NCBI GenBank assembly: GCA_947172415.1
Contig: OX359191.1
Coordinates: 5,456,001-5,520,000 of the forward strand
DNA length: 64,000 nucleotides
Direction: 5' to 3'
From: Chondrosia reniformis
Lineage: Eukaryota > Porifera > Demospongiae > Chondrillida > Chondrillidae
Positions 1 through 12,407 of this stretch are shown in pieces; position 1 is the first letter of the stretch; every line of letters starts with the position of its first letter. Made by a program: the position numbers and the translations under genes. The notes under the pieces are model-generated. The model made no database searches. It saw only the letters and a list, made by a program, of their open reading frames with translations, and had not been told where the DNA came from.

Positions 1-20
1 GGTTGTTATGCTCCTCTCGT

Positions 21-139
21 AGATAGGTAGGTAGATAGATAGGTAGATAGATAGGTAGATAGGTAGATAGGTAGATAGGTAGATAGGTAGATAGATAGGT
101 AGATAGATAGGTAGATAGGTAGATAGATAGATAGATAGA
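21..139. repeat. GATA/GGTA tetranucleotide microsatellite
   Basis: An almost pure run of alternating gata and ggta tetranucleotides. It lies in the intron upstream of the first visible exon at 408. Nothing else recognisable is seen in 1-407 apart from the pyrimidine-rich approach to the splice acceptor ending at 407. Confidence 0.95.
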
Positions 140-407
140 CAGACGGTTAGACAAGTGTCATAACAGTTTACGTATATACATATTTGTAAATAGCATCATT
201 TGGTAAGCTTAAGTTTGTTTCCTTTTTCTTTTGGCCCTTCTTTATAATTTTGTGAATGCTGAAGGGTCAAAATTGTTATAACTACGTACGCACAAAAAGT
301 GGCCAATTTATTCAAATATGGAGGGCAGAAATCCCATAGGTTTTTTAACTCTGGCTGCTTGTTATCAAGTTCTTACATCTCTCTTTTCTGTTCATTTGTG
401 GTCCCAG

Positions 408-3143
408 AGTACACTGAAATGGCTCATACTATGAGAAAGTACTTCAAGCAACTGGTAAAAAAGCATCTTGAATTTGAAAGTACCCCAACTGCTGCTGGCC
501 GGCGTAAGAAACGTAAAAAGACAGATGATGAGGAATCAGACTACGAGGCCAATCAGGAAGAAGAACCTGTATGTTTTACGGATATGGCATATACGTATGT
601 AGACACCAGATTAGTTGTGATGATATTGCCTGTTTATATTTCTCCTCTGTAATACATTGTTAAAATTTTCATTTGGTAGTTGATACAGTTTATTTAAAAT
701 GTGCATTCATCGATTCTGATAGTGGTTCCTTCTGTTTCATATCAGTTGCACCTTCCTTCTTTAGGAATCAGAGAGCGAAGAAGAGGAAGAGGAAAATGAT
801 AATGATTCTGACTTTGAGGGAGGTCTTCCAAGCAAAAGAAATAAAAGACTTAGTGTAAGGCACATGATAACAAAGGCTGACCAGTATAGGATGGCTGGAA
901 GTGGTGGACCTGGAACGATGCCTGGAGGACCTCCCAATATGACACCTGAACAGCAGAAGCAGTACATGATGTATATGCATCAACAACGGATAATGTTTCA
1001 ACAACAAAGAGCTGCAGCAATGCAGCGCATGGCAGGTATGCATCAAGGAGCTCCATATCCTTCTCAAATGCCCCCAGGATACCGTCAGCCTCCTCCAGGC
1101 TATCCTGGAGGCTATCCAAAATATCCTCCTGGTTATCCCCCTAACTACAGGCCTCCTACAGCAAGCCCTCACCCTGGGGTACCGCCTTATGGAGCTGCAC
1201 CCCAAAGTGGGCCTCCTTCTAGTGGTGACACTCCCACAAGTGGTCAGCCCCCAGGTCCTCCAACATCAGGTCCACATCCTCACAATGCCCAGCAGCAGCC
1301 ACATCCTTATGGAGGTCCGGCTCCTCCATACCCTGGAACCTCACCTGGTTATCTACCATACCCACATATGCCCCTACACCAGGCACCAGGAATGCCACCA
1401 TATAGGTATCCTCACTCAGCTGTTCCTGTGAGACCACCAGGACCAATACCAGAGCGTCCAGCTTCTCGTATGTCTTCTGGAAGCAGGTCTGAAGAGAAAG
1501 GCAGTTTGGAGCTTGCATCAGAGAAAGGAGAAGAGGTTTCCACTGCAGAACCTGATCAGTCACCTGCTGCTAGCGTTGGAGACGGCAAAGTAGTAAATGT
1601 AGAAGAGAAAACACCAGAGGCTGATGATGGTAAGCCTGTGAAAATGCCAAATCCTCAAACTACACCTACACAGCCCTCGCATTCTCCAGCTAATGATTCT
1701 CACAGCCATCCCAAGTACATGCCAGGTGGTCAAGATCCATCAGCCGTAGCCTCCTACTATCAGCATATGCGTAATGCAGGGATGCCTCCTGCACCCAGTG
1801 CTCATCCATATGGTGGTCATCCACAGCCTTATTCCCCGCACCCTCACATGCAGCCTGGTCCATATCCCTCTATGTATGCCAACCACACTGGTGCAGGACA
1901 ATCACCCAACCCAAGTGCCTCAGTTCCTGGCCAAATGACACCAGAGCAGGAGGCATACCTGAGGTGGTATAGGCATCAGCATTACATGCAACAACAAAGG
2001 GCCTATAAACTTCACCAGCAACACCAACAACAACAGCAACACCACCAACAACAAAAGCAGCAAGCACAGATGCCACCACCCACATCAGAAGTACAAGGAG
2101 CCTCTGAACAACAAAGGCCAACAGAAGAGACACTGGATAACAGCGATAGCACAGAGCCGACAAAGGATAGCGAAGATATCCCAGATTATCAAGAGTCCCT
2201 TGTTAAAATGGCTATGAATATAGCCACACCAAAGGAAAGTGTAGTATCTACTGAGAGTCCTTTAAAAGGAAATGAGGACCAAATTGATAAAGAGACAGAA
2301 AACATGTCATCCCAATCTGTATCCAAAGAAATCTCCACAAGCAACTCTGATGAAGCTGTGTCTTCATCAGAAACAGCTGCAGAAGCCACTTCTACAAGTG
2401 CAGACACTCCCAAAAGTGCTCCTAATAATGTCAAATCTCCAAATAAAAGTACAGCTACAAGTCAGTCCCTTCCTGCACAACCTAAACATGACCCTACAAA
2501 GATGTCTCCACGAGTGTACCCACCAGGGCCACATGGTCAACACTACCCATATCCTACTAATCCATACCACCCACCCTATCATCCAGCTTCTAGCCAGTAT
2601 ATGCCTCCAGGTTCTGGATACATGGACCCAAGCTGGTATGGTCAGTGGCCTCCTTCAGAGTCGGCTCACATGAGTAGGGGTTATCCCCCTCAGCCTTATC
2701 CTTATCATCCCATGTATTCACCACATCAGCAACCCCCTGTTAACCCTGCAGCACCTCAGCAGCACTCGGCTGCCCACCACCAGCCTCGGACTGTCCCACC
2801 AGTTCAGCCAACCAAAGAGCCTGATGATAAGTTAAGAGTTTTTCAGGAAACCATGAAGGAACATTTAACTATGATTCAGGGACCTGGTTCACAAGTTGTA
2901 CCTCCTCAGTACCAACCTATGATGCAACAACAGCAACAAGTTAAGCAACAACTTCCAATGCCAGGAGGTATGTCAGTTCCTCCAATAGGGCCAACTCCTG
3001 TACAGGGGAAGCCTGACCTTAATGGGGAATCTCAGTCGGATGGAGCACAAAGTGATAGTCTAGAAGATAGTGTTGTAGCAAAGCAAATAAAACAAGATTC
3101 TGAAACAACTAGTAGTAATGAAACACAAGCTGCAGAGAGTTAA
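408..3143 (+). CDS. 3' end of a Pro/Gln-rich, probably nuclear protein (5' partial)
   Basis: Two exons are visible: 408-568 and 765-3143, joined across a GT-AG intron (donor at 569, acceptor ending 764) with the frame kept; the stop is TAA at 3141-3143. The first exon encodes a basic helix-like segment (KYFKQLVKKHLEFE) followed by a Lys/Arg cluster (RRKKRKK) that could be a nuclear localisation signal. The second starts with an acidic Ser/Glu/Asp tract and then about 750 residues of low complexity: Pro/Gly/Tyr repeats, a His/Gln-rich block near 1975-2060, a Ser/Thr/Glu-rich middle and a short predicted helix (KLRVFQETMKEHLTMI) near the C-terminus. Two MTPEQ motifs each precede a Met/Gln/His-rich stretch. 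Such composition is typical of chromatin and transcription cofactors, but I recognise no family. The ATG at 864 is not the start: the open frame runs upstream through a good acceptor. Earlier exons lie before the window. Confidence 0.8.
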
Positions 3144-3605
3144 TATGAAGTAAGTTACACTTGTGAGGCCCAGTAGCTCAGCACACATACGTATATGCGT
3201 GCATGGTATTCCAGTCAGATGGTCATTACTACATACGTATTAAGCCATGCCAATCAATCAAATATATATTTATAGTATCTTTTTAAGTTTCGACAATATG
3301 TAGATGTGTATTTTAACACATGCTGTAGATTTGATTGTTTTTATGGTAATCTCATGTGAATAACATGAGAGGGGCGAGGCCTCATACTAAGATGACTTAA
3401 ATTTCTTGTTCTTCATGTATAAACTAATTGAAGTTAGTTGCTTTGATTCTTTCATCAATAAATGTACCTACAAAATTTGCAATTGCATTTGCACATGTAC
3501 TTCTTGTTCTAGCCTGCAAAAAGCTGTGCTTTATCTACGTATACGTGTACATACGTACATATGGGTGTGTGGCAGACTAGTTTGCTGTTATCAATGTTTT
3601 GTCTT

Positions 3606-3611
3606 AATAAA
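3606..3611 (+). other. Polyadenylation signal AATAAA of the Pro/Gln-rich gene
   Basis: Canonical AATAAA about 460 bp after the stop codon; an earlier AATAAA lies near 3456. Stretch 3144-4295 between the two convergent genes otherwise looks like AT-rich 3' UTR. It contains no supported gene. Confidence 0.5.
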
Positions 3612-4295
3612 GTAGGTCTCAGGTGTCATCATCATGTTGCTCTTTTCTCTTATATTTTAGGTGCTCAACTGGTTACTGTTATGAAATCATACTTAATTGA
3701 CCCCAAATCACTGCTTTAATACACTAACTCTATCTTTGTGATTCACACTCAGTTAAACAAAGCAGTTATTTTTATTTTATAGTACCCATAAATGATATCA
3801 GTTTATTGTCTCTGGATTAATATTCGCTGATTATCTATAGAGAATTACATAGATATCACTATGTATGTGTAAATACACTGTAAACGCTTGACAAAAGTTG
3901 TATGTAGTTTTATTTGCATCTTTCTCATGGCTTTATACACACCATACATGTGGATGGCTGAAGGAGGTATGAGAGAGATCGATACAGAAGTGGCATACTG
4001 AAATTTGCTTATCCATACACATCACTTTGTGTTTGGTTGCACTATCCCTACTTCAGCTATACCATGGTGTAGCCAAACACAGTAACTTAAACTTCAATTA
4101 CCACTTCTGTATGTTAGCTGCATTTCTCATCATCACTGTCTTGTTTTCATTCTGTAACATGAAGCCATACAACAAAATCCTCAAAATTTAAACAATACAT
4201 GTAGGGTTGCCTTAAAATGGATATTCAGGGGATTCCTTTAATATTATGTACACAGCATACTATAATAACACAAATCAAACATATCAACCTGTGAC

Positions 4296-5546
4296 CTAAT
4301 TATAAAAAGAATATCTCTTCAAATGTGGGATTAATTGAATGATTGAGTGTACTTTGTCTAAAGCTTCATCAGGCCATTCTATTGAGTGTCTTGATTTTGA
4401 AGTTTCCTTAAACAGTTTCTCTGTACATGCACTGATGTAATCTTCAGGACAGGAGATACCCAAAAAGTTACAAATTTTCAATATTTCAACTCGTGGACTT
4501 TCCACTAAATCCTCAAGATGCACATGTAGAACCTCATACTGCTGGGACTCATGATCACAGATCTCTACAATAGACCAAATCTCCTTCTCAAAGTGCTTAA
4601 CTTTGCAGTCAATATACATTGGATCCAAAATAATCTTATGAGTGTTTGCTTTACATTTGTGCCTCAAGTCTTTGCCTCCCACTCCATAGAGCATCTGTGT
4701 AGCAATAATGTCAAAGGGGTTTCTAACAGGATTGATAAACTTAATAGGAGCTTTAACAACATCTCCCAAATGTTGAATTACTTCAAAGAAATAACGTTTA
4801 TTTCCCAGGTGTACAAAATTAGTATAAGCTCCAGACTTATCCCCAACAACATCAATTCTATCTTTGTAAGTTCCCATATAGGAATTCTGTATGTATAGGG
4901 AGTAACCTTTGTTAGTGTTAATTAAGGAGTGGTTTAGTAAGGATCGTTGTCGGTTATATAATGCAGAGAAAAGTGTTCTCCGGTCATTGAAGACTGGGTC
5001 TTTGGGATTGCCCCTTGCAGCTTTGCTAATTAACATATATTCATTAGAGAGAACCACATGAGGATGAGCATCGAGAAGCGCACCGAGGATACTGCTACCA
5101 CTCCTAGCGAAACCGATGAATAAGATGAAAGTCTTTACACTTTCTATCGCTTCTTCAGGTAGAAGAGGACGAAGACCCTTGGATGTTAGGGGACATTGAT
5201 TACATGGAGCGACACGTTTGGGATGGGCGAGATTTCCTTCACAAAGAGAAACCCTTTGCTTGCTTGTACTAACCATGTCAATTTTGTTAAACGTCGTGGT
5301 AGTGACAGTCTTACTAACGTTAACAGGCCAAAGTCTAGCTTGTTCCCAGCTTAGATCTTTAAGGGAGACGGTATCAGGCAAAGAAGGTGGATAAACATCG
5401 ACTTTAGGATATTTAACTGTGTCAGCGTCCTTGGACATCACAGTACCGATCTGTTTGGAAGATGGCCTGCGCGTAGTTCCAAAGTAGACCAGCAACATAA
5501 GACCAACTATAGCGAGACACAGGGTCAACGTTTTTCTTCTGGCCAT
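4296..5546 (-). CDS. P-loop sulfotransferase, Golgi type II membrane protein
   Basis: Single-exon open frame. Two sequence hallmarks mark it as a PAPS-dependent sulfotransferase: the 5'-phosphosulfate loop FIGFARSGSSILGALLDAHP, followed by SNE, and the 3'-phosphate motif FINPVRNPFD with the Arg/Asn-Pro signature. I start it at the Met at 5546 (416 residues) because it gives a short basic N-terminus, MARRKTLT, directly followed by one hydrophobic helix (CLAIVGLMLLVYFG), the layout of Golgi carbohydrate sulfotransferases. The frame is open upstream to 5651, which would add 35 residues (451 in all) before the signal anchor. By family knowledge it transfers sulfate from PAPS to a glycan or protein in the Golgi lumen; the acceptor cannot be read from sequence. 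It converges on the upstream gene. No close subfamily is assigned. Confidence 0.85.
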   Translation of the reverse strand: MARRKTLTLCLAIVGLMLLVYFGTTRRPSSKQIGTVMSKDADTVKYPKVDVYPPSLPDTVSLKDLSWEQARLWPVNVSKTVTTTTFNKIDMVSTSKQRVSLCEGNLAHPKRVAPCNQCPLTSKGLRPLLPEEAIESVKTFILFIGFARSGSSILGALLDAHPHVVLSNEYMLISKAARGNPKDPVFNDRRTLFSALYNRQRSLLNHSLINTNKGYSLYIQNSYMGTYKDRIDVVGDKSGAYTNFVHLGNKRYFFEVIQHLGDVVKAPIKFINPVRNPFDIIATQMLYGVGGKDLRHKCKANTHKIILDPMYIDCKVKHFEKEIWSIVEICDHESQQYEVLHVHLEDLVESPRVEILKICNFLGISCPEDYISACTEKLFKETSKSRHSIEWPDEALDKVHSIIQLIPHLKRYSFYN

Positions 5547-6596
5547 AGTCAGTTTCTGATTCGCTACTCCGATTAGGACATTTATGGAATGCAGACAATG
5601 CATGCCACATTCCTGGGAAAATCGGATCTCGTACTGTCTTCTTCGAAGCAACCTTTATCAGCCGCGTTAAAGAGTAACGGTACCCTCCTTATCAGCCGAT
5701 AGCCATTATAATGGCGCAAGAATGTAAGCGACATTTACTGACCATTAAACAAGCTGTTTTCGGTATTATTAATTTGAAATTCCTTAAAACAAACTTCGCT
5801 GAACGTTAAAAGAATAATGGAATTCATTTGACCTAGAAACGCTAAGTAAACTAAGCCTGCCTCAAGGCGGCCATTTTGGTTCCTTTGTATTACTCTTGTA
5901 AAATTCCGTATATTAAGCGTTTTTCGTTTACAGTTGCGTAATCCATATGTTAGGCCTGTATCTTTTTGTCCTTAATACCATGGTTTAATGTACACACGCT
6001 CCGCCAATGTGCTTAGTGATAGTACATGCCACACCTCATGATGGGGCAAGCCATGCAAGTGGTGTGTGTATAGGACCTACCCTACCAGTTCTCCTTCCTA
6101 ATGAGGTCCCAGGGGTTAACCTTTAGCCTGTGTATATTATGCAATAAGCTGGTGGGTAGGCAGCAAGCTTATACCACTAAATTTAGAGGGGTATAAAGTT
6201 GCCTAGCAACCCCCTCAATATGATATAGATTTTAAAGTGCAGGCAGGGCCATTAGGGAAATTGTAATAATTAAGCCAAGCTTTCTTAAGTCAATCTTTTG
6301 GATCCCTTATGAATGACCAAATAATATGACATGGTGTGCCTGCACCTACATTAAATAAAATGAGTGCTTTGGAAAGATGAGGTATGACCGCATGCTACCA
6401 AGAGGCACGACCCTTACGAAGAGGGGAGAGGCCCCAAAGCATGAAGAAATTAGATTGAATGACACATTTGTGGCATATAAGACAAAGGGGGGGGGGGGTA
6501 AGCCCCATGCACTTTCCGAACGAGCTTGTACGTATATAAATTGCTAAGTGTATACAGGAATTTCAAATTGGGTAAATTTGCAATTGCTGACTATAT

Positions 6597-6830
6597 GGTA
6601 ATAGTAGCACTGGCCAAGGTCAGTTTATATAGTATTCAGTCTAGTTTTAGCACTGGCCATTGTCAGTCTAGTATATATTCAGTCTAGTATTCAGTCTAGT
6701 ACTAGCACTGGCCAAGGTCAGTCTATATAGTATTCAGTCTAGTACTAGCACTGGCCATTGTCATGATCAGTCTATAGTTTTCAGTCTGGTACTAGCACTG
6801 GCCAAGTTCAGTCTAGTACTAATAGTATGC
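6597..6830. repeat. Imperfect tandem repeat (CACTGGCCAAGGTCAGTCTA-type unit)
   Basis: About five degenerate units built from AGCACTGGCCA(A/T)GGTCAG followed by TATTCAGTCTAGTA, period roughly 45-70 bp. Alternate units differ as GGCCAAGGTC and GGCCATTGTC. Confidence 0.8.
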
Positions 6831-7084
6831 CACTGAATACCTAGCATAGCTTAACTCAATACATGGCCTATAAAAGGCTTTAATTGAAAGTTTTCACTTC
6901 ATGTGTTATGATCAAATAAGTATATAGGTTAGTGTAGATAAGTCTAATTGGAATTGTTCGCTTTGCTTATTGCATCAGTCTTAATATAAATCTAATGTAC
7001 AGCTAACATGAACACGCTTTATACGTATGTACAAACAGTCAAACAGAGTTCCTATAATACAAAAAGCTACCATTTAACACAAAT

Positions 7085-7310
7085 ACGTATACATGCATGG
7101 ATTCACGAATTCAAGATAAAGAAAAAGACAAAGATTCCCAGGGTCACTGATGAAGGGTGGAATTCTCGATGGAGCAGAAAAAAAAGAAAGACCCATGTAT
7201 ATATATATCTTCATCCAAAGCTCTTTCCAGGTTTAGTTCCCTATAGGCTTTTACAGAGTAGAAAGTATACAGGAAAATTGTGTATTAGATTTTTCATGTA
7301 TATTGTGCGA
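7085..7310 (+). repeat. Dispersed ~200-bp repeat family, copy 1
   Basis: Shares with five other places in the window a colinear block: CAAGGAYTCAC, then GACAAAGAYTCCCAGGG, then TCACTGATGAAGGGTGGAAT, then TCCAAAGCTCTTT, then TAGTTCCCTATAGGC, then TGTATTAGATT. The other copies are 17950-18190, 18955-19190, 28625-28850 (minus), 53715-53960 and 55710-55925. No coding capacity. The ends carry no clear inverted repeats. Confidence 0.75.
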
Positions 7311-8419
7311 ACAGGACCTATATGAGGTAGGAAACGAAAAGGAAACAAAAGTGCTATTTTATTTTTCTTATCATAACTTTAGCAAAGGCAAAGACTAACC
7401 ATATATGCATGGAAATAGATTATGTATACGTATATATAAAACTTGTATAACTGGTACCCATATTATATATAACAAGAACTACTGATGATGAGAACTAATG
7501 TATGGGTTACCAAGGATAATTACTCATGATCATTAACCGATTTCATGTATATATATATATATATATATATATATGAATGTATATGGAATTCTAAAGGAAT
7601 AGCAGTTAAACAGTGTTTGACTAACTGCATGTACAGTCAGTAGGCACATGGGTCTAGCATAATCACCATTTCTTGGCCTTTCCTTATATTCAGTAGCTTG
7701 TGGCTCTATAATGCTGATGTAATTCAGTCATTTATCCTGTCTATATACCCAATGCTTGTAGTTGGCTTGTAGTGACCAGCTAACTTCCACTAACTACTTA
7801 TATATCTAGGAAATGTATTTTTACATCATACCTATAATTTACTAAATATATCATGAAAGTACGTACGTAAAAGGTACGTACATCGATACATGTACCTGTA
7901 CTTTATGAGCTTAGTCGCTATTTCTTCTGTTATATGCATTTTACGAACAAAGCTAAGAGAATATATTGTATATATTTTAGAAATTGAATATGTTTATGTG
8001 AGATTGCAAGTTTTGCTCGCATCTGCAATCCTTTGAAGTGCATTAATTTGACAATCCATATAGCAGTCCTAAGTCTTAATGCTTCATCACACATTCTTTT
8101 AACCACAATGTTTTGGTATTATATACATAGATTTCTAACGTTTCATAGTGAGAACAGTTCAATTGTTAAACCCTCATATGATTATATATACTACTTGCTT
8201 CACTGTTTCAGCAAAACACGGCTGTATATACTATATATAACCCATCTGATGATGTCATATGCCCACACACTTCCTCTTCTTAAATGGCTTCTGCACTACC
8301 AGAAGGGGTTTCATCCTATATAAAGGGGCTATATCTTTTACTGGTATAGCATACCTTATATACAGGATTACAAATTTAACATCAGTTACCGAGTACCTAG
8401 TTTCCTCTATTTGAAAGAA

Positions 8420-10158
8420 ATGCCTCAACAGTTGAATTCAATGATATCCCTGACCCTGTTTCTTATAATAGTAGCAACATCAACTGCTGATATAACATGT
8501 GATCCAGGTGAGCTTAGGAACTTGATCATGACTATATAACTCTTAATGTATAATCAAGTAATATTCCTATGCAGTGGAGATAAAATTCACTACTACTTCA
8601 TTAAGTGTATCTGAGGGAAGTACCTTAGATATCAGTTTACAACTGACCAGTCCCAGACACTTTGAAGGGGAAATTAAAGCAATGATTGGTTTATCAGACT
8701 ACCAAGGATCCACAGAACATCAAGCAAAACTATTGGATTGGAATACAGGTTAGCATATGGTTTTAAAAGTCTACTCAGAGCTTCCCTAGGTGTCTCAATT
8801 ATTATTGAGAGCCTATGTTTTATAGCACCCTATTCAATATAAGTAATGCACAGGGCAATTTTTATAAATCACATAATATTATTCACAGCATATTATACAC
8901 TTCTCATGATCACTTTCTTGAAGGTGAAGGGAAACTGATATTTAATATGGAAGACTGGAATGCTAGTACATTCAATTTGACAATAAAATCAGGGACCTCA
9001 GAATCCTCTAAACATTCAATTATTATTCTATCTAACAACAGATATGAAGGAAATAAAAAGTTCTACTTAGAAATTTTGCAAATAGCTACTCCACCAAGCC
9101 TAAAAGGATGCGTAGTAAAGGGCAATCCATCCAGGCTCCCTGTTGTAGTTCAAGATGATGACAGTAAGTGTTAATAAAAAACTTTCACATAGGTATTCCG
9201 TCAGAATATTTATCATATTTGACTCGTAATAATTCACACAAAAGCAGATGTTACACATAGTTGCACATTGGAATGACGTTCCTTGCATAGCTTAATACAT
9301 TTCTTGACTTTTTGTCTAGTCAACAGATCAGATTGAAATACATACATGTACATAAATCGTACTGTGTACTGTCTTGCATAATTAAAATACTTACATATGT
9401 ATGTACATACGTACATTACATTTATATATGTACATATGTACATTCCAACCAGAAACCATACTATGTTTATCTGCATTTGTAGCAATTGAAGTTCGGTTCT
9501 CTAACAAAACTCTGAGCACCATAGAAGGTAAAGTAGTTTCCATTGGTGTTGAACTTTCAGGAGCAATTTTCACTAAAAATCTGAGATTTAACATATTTTG
9601 CTTTGAGGCTGAGTTTACAAACCAAGCTGATGGATTATTTTCTGGTGAGATGTACAGTACATATGCATACATACATACAATTTGCACAGATTGCAATGAC
9701 ATACGTATTAGTACTAATTATAAAGGTCTATAGCTACTATATATGTTACATATCACATTCGTGATTCATTTTATAAAATATTCACAGTGACAGTCATGTT
9801 ACCCAGATGAGACACCCAATTATAATCGGATTAACTATGCTAAATTCCTAATCTATAACCATGTATACATATATGGGAAGTCATGCTTACAAAATCAAAA
9901 ACAATTCATTTTATTACAGCCACAGCAAATGTAGACTTTTTGGCTATGGAAGATTACGGTGTGGAGTTTGTAGCAGATGGTGCTATTCATGACGGACCTC
10001 TTCGACAGGTCGTACATGTACACACAATTCTTGATGAAGATCCTGAGCCACCAGAGTCGTTTGTGTGTCAGTTCCGGCATTTTAGTACTGAAAAAGATTC
10101 ACTCCATATAATTGAACCACACCAGGTCCTTATTACTATCATTGATAAGCAGGACTGA
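8420..10158 (+). CDS. Secreted protein with two Calx-beta-like modules
   Basis: Five exons: 8420-8507, 8575-8748, 8924-9163, 9483-9644, 9920-10158; all four introns are GT-AG and in phase 1, and the spliced frame is 300 residues. The N-terminus (MISLTLFLIIVATSTA after a short polar lead) is a signal peptide. Residues about 30-138 (exons 2-3) and 139-300 (exons 4-5) each resemble a Calx-beta unit: an opening SVSEG or TIEGK strand followed by a beta hairpin, and a closing strand ending VVVQDDD or VLITIIDKQD. No membrane segment follows, so it is probably released. Calx-beta folds bind calcium in several extracellular matrix and adhesion proteins. Exons 4 and 5 fall inside the duplicated block; copy 2 keeps only a remnant of exon 4. 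The boundary of exon 3 rests on the phase match of the acceptor ending 8923. Confidence 0.75.
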
Positions 10159-10163
10159 ATAAA
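10158..10163 (+). other. AATAAA overlapping the stop codon
   Basis: The last base of the TGA stop of the Calx-beta gene is the first base of a canonical AATAAA. If used, the 3' UTR would be only about 20 nt. Stretch 10164-11212 to the next gene is AT-rich intergenic sequence without a supported gene. Confidence 0.4.
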
Positions 10164-11212
10164 ATAGAACATGTCCTTGCCATGCCTTTTAGAACAGTTG
10201 CAGCAAATTCAAACTATCAAATAAGTACTATACATACTTATAAATTTAAATTTGTGCTCTTTTTGGATAAAGTTTTAAGGTGTTCTTTTGAAAAATAATT
10301 TTGATTATCAATAATAGGCTTGTAGAAATATATTCTTTATTTTTATGACATTACACTGATCATACAATGTAACTCCACAAAAGGAGAATTTATCCTCCTA
10401 AGAGTACATAACATACTATGTAAGTTATCTGAATATTAGTAAAATATACTATAATATAATGCACACACCCTCCCTGGCCCTGAACTAAATTCCGTTAAAC
10501 ACCTTGCCAGTGACCTGCAAACCCACCATGGATTGGCCTATTCTTTATTGATCTTTTCAGCATTGTTATAGCATGCCACATTAATAAAAATTAACACATT
10601 TCCTTATATTTCAGGAAGAGATTATTTTAAATTACTGTAGTATCAATTAAAATTGTATGACCAGAAATTTTGGTGGGAAATCTATTTTGGCAGATTGGCA
10701 GTTTTGAGAGCAATCTACCAATATATATTTCAACGCCAAACTACACTGAATGTAGAACAACTGTCTTGTCAGTGAAATTGCCAAAGTAATATCGACCAAA
10801 TACCATAATTTGAGCAACTTGTCTTCCCACCAGCTATATGGTATGTAATCTAAAACACCATATTCCAAAAACTATGATTAAAGCTTAATTACCTTAAAAT
10901 GATAAGTAAAAAGCATCATCAGGAAGGTATTACACCAAACCAGCCAAGTAACCAAAGTCGAATCTTGGCTGGGGACCAAAGTCCTATTACTTTTGAAACC
11001 AGTGATCGCCTCCCAGTCATCAAAGATGGAAAAAATTATCAAAGAACCACAGACAGCTGTTTTGCCTCCATTTGAGCTAATCAGTGTGGTATTTAACCTT
11101 TGTACAGCTCAGTTCAGTTAATTTACCATAAAAATGACAACCAATTATATTTCAACTTAATTAAGTCAACACATCAACGCTATCATAAACGTGATGTCCA
11201 TATGAGTACATA

Positions 11213-12336
11213 TTATGAAACAGTTCTGACATTCTGATGAAGGGGTTTCACTCTTATATTTCTTGAAAGACCAACTCTCATGGAAGGACTGGTAATTCCA
11301 TTAGGCAAATTAACACCACCTAACCCTACTCCAGAACCTTTGGATAACTTAATCGCATCCAACCTTGATCCTGATTCTTTGATTGACGTTATACCATCTA
11401 AAACCTTTTCAGAGCTGTGAGAATTCTTTGGAACTGCAATATCCAGTCCTGTTTTTGTTGTGGAATGCAAAGCATCAAGCTTTGGTGAAACATCCGTAGT
11501 TGTCTTCTTTTTATTACTTTTTCCATAGCCTACAGTTGCAAATTTACACAATTGATACCACAAAATACACGGAATCAGAATCAATCATAAACTGTGTTAA
11601 TTAAGCTTCTACCTTTGACTGCATAGTTAGAAACTTTTTGAGATTTGGATTTGCCTGTTTTGGATTTTGAAGATTTGTCCTTTTCATTAGCATAATCATC
11701 CTCGGTATCTTCACTATCTCCTTCCTTATATTCTGTACACTCACTGTAACTTTCATCATCTGACTGCTGATTCGTTCCATCAGATGCACCAACTGAAACA
11801 TCTCTATCATTGGATGCACTGTTATTGTCAGGCATAATGCTCTTGGGTTCAGGGTCCATGGAGAGTGTAAGTGCTTTATTAAGATCCTGATCATACTGCC
11901 TCTCATCTCTTGAAAGCCTGCTACGCTTTGCATTAGATTGAACTTCTGAAGGGAATATCTCAACAGTTGATTTCCTTTTTGATGACCTTTCCGCCTGTTT
12001 AGTTTTTTTAGCTGGATCTGATTGTCTTTTCTTCCTTTTGGTAGGTCGATCACTAAAATCATCTGTAAAAGAATGGGCACAATCTCAGTACTATTGGAAG
12101 GTCTGTTAGCCCATCAATTTAAGTTCCTATATACAAATGGTACAAACCTTCATCATCCTCTTGAAAACCAGCATAATCTATCTTAGTTTTATTCCTGTAG
12201 GATTTAAAATATACGTACCAATCACACTCTAACTCGTGTATTTCGTTAACTAGTCAATAATTGTATATGCTAACTTGTGAAAGACATAGTTGTACTACAT
12301 GTTGATTCTCGTACCCTACCTTGAAGATCTGCTCAT
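11213..12336 (-). CDS. RAD51AP1: RAD51-associated protein 1 homologue
   Basis: Four exons on the minus strand: 12336-12320, 12194-12148, 12062-11613 and 11529-11213, giving 276 residues with consistent phases. The tiny first exon encodes MSRSS. Recognition rests on family signatures at both ends: an N-terminal KIDYAGFQEDDEDDFSD block resembling the vertebrate NYSQFDHSDSDDDF start, a YDQDLNKALTLSM segment matching the conserved YERDLEVALALS motif, and a C-terminal MRVGLSRNIRVKPLH motif matching the RAD51-binding tail LRLGLSRLARVKPLH. Between them are basic and Ser/Glu/Asp-rich stretches expected of a disordered DNA-binding protein. By family knowledge it stimulates RAD51 strand invasion during homologous recombination. 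Compared with copy 2, an 81-bp in-frame segment near 11420 is missing here, flanked by a CTG microhomology. It lies tail to tail with the Calx-beta gene. Confidence 0.85.
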
Positions 12337-12407
12337 TGTACGTATACACAAAGAAATTCCCGCTAATATTACGCAATAGTGAGGTTATAGAGTAACACCA
12401 GAAGAAG

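Larger units (their letters stand above)
5652..8419. other. Intergenic stretch, repeats only
   Basis: No supported gene. It holds a short poly-G run at 6488-6498, a tandem-repeat patch at 6597-6830, one copy of a roughly 200-bp dispersed repeat at 7085-7310, and TA-rich microsatellites (for example 7549-7574). Open frames here are short and AT-driven. Confidence 0.6.

Noticed and set aside
299-407. Open frame starting at an ATG-like position 299 in front of the first exon
   Set aside because: A clear acceptor (gtcccag) ends at 407 and the preceding codons are intron-like; the real 5' exons are probably outside the window.
6193-6207. RFX X-box (GTTGCCTAGCAAC) as a ciliary promoter element
   Set aside because: It is far from any start codon here, and a similar palindrome near 58062 lies in a repeat insertion; likely coincidental.
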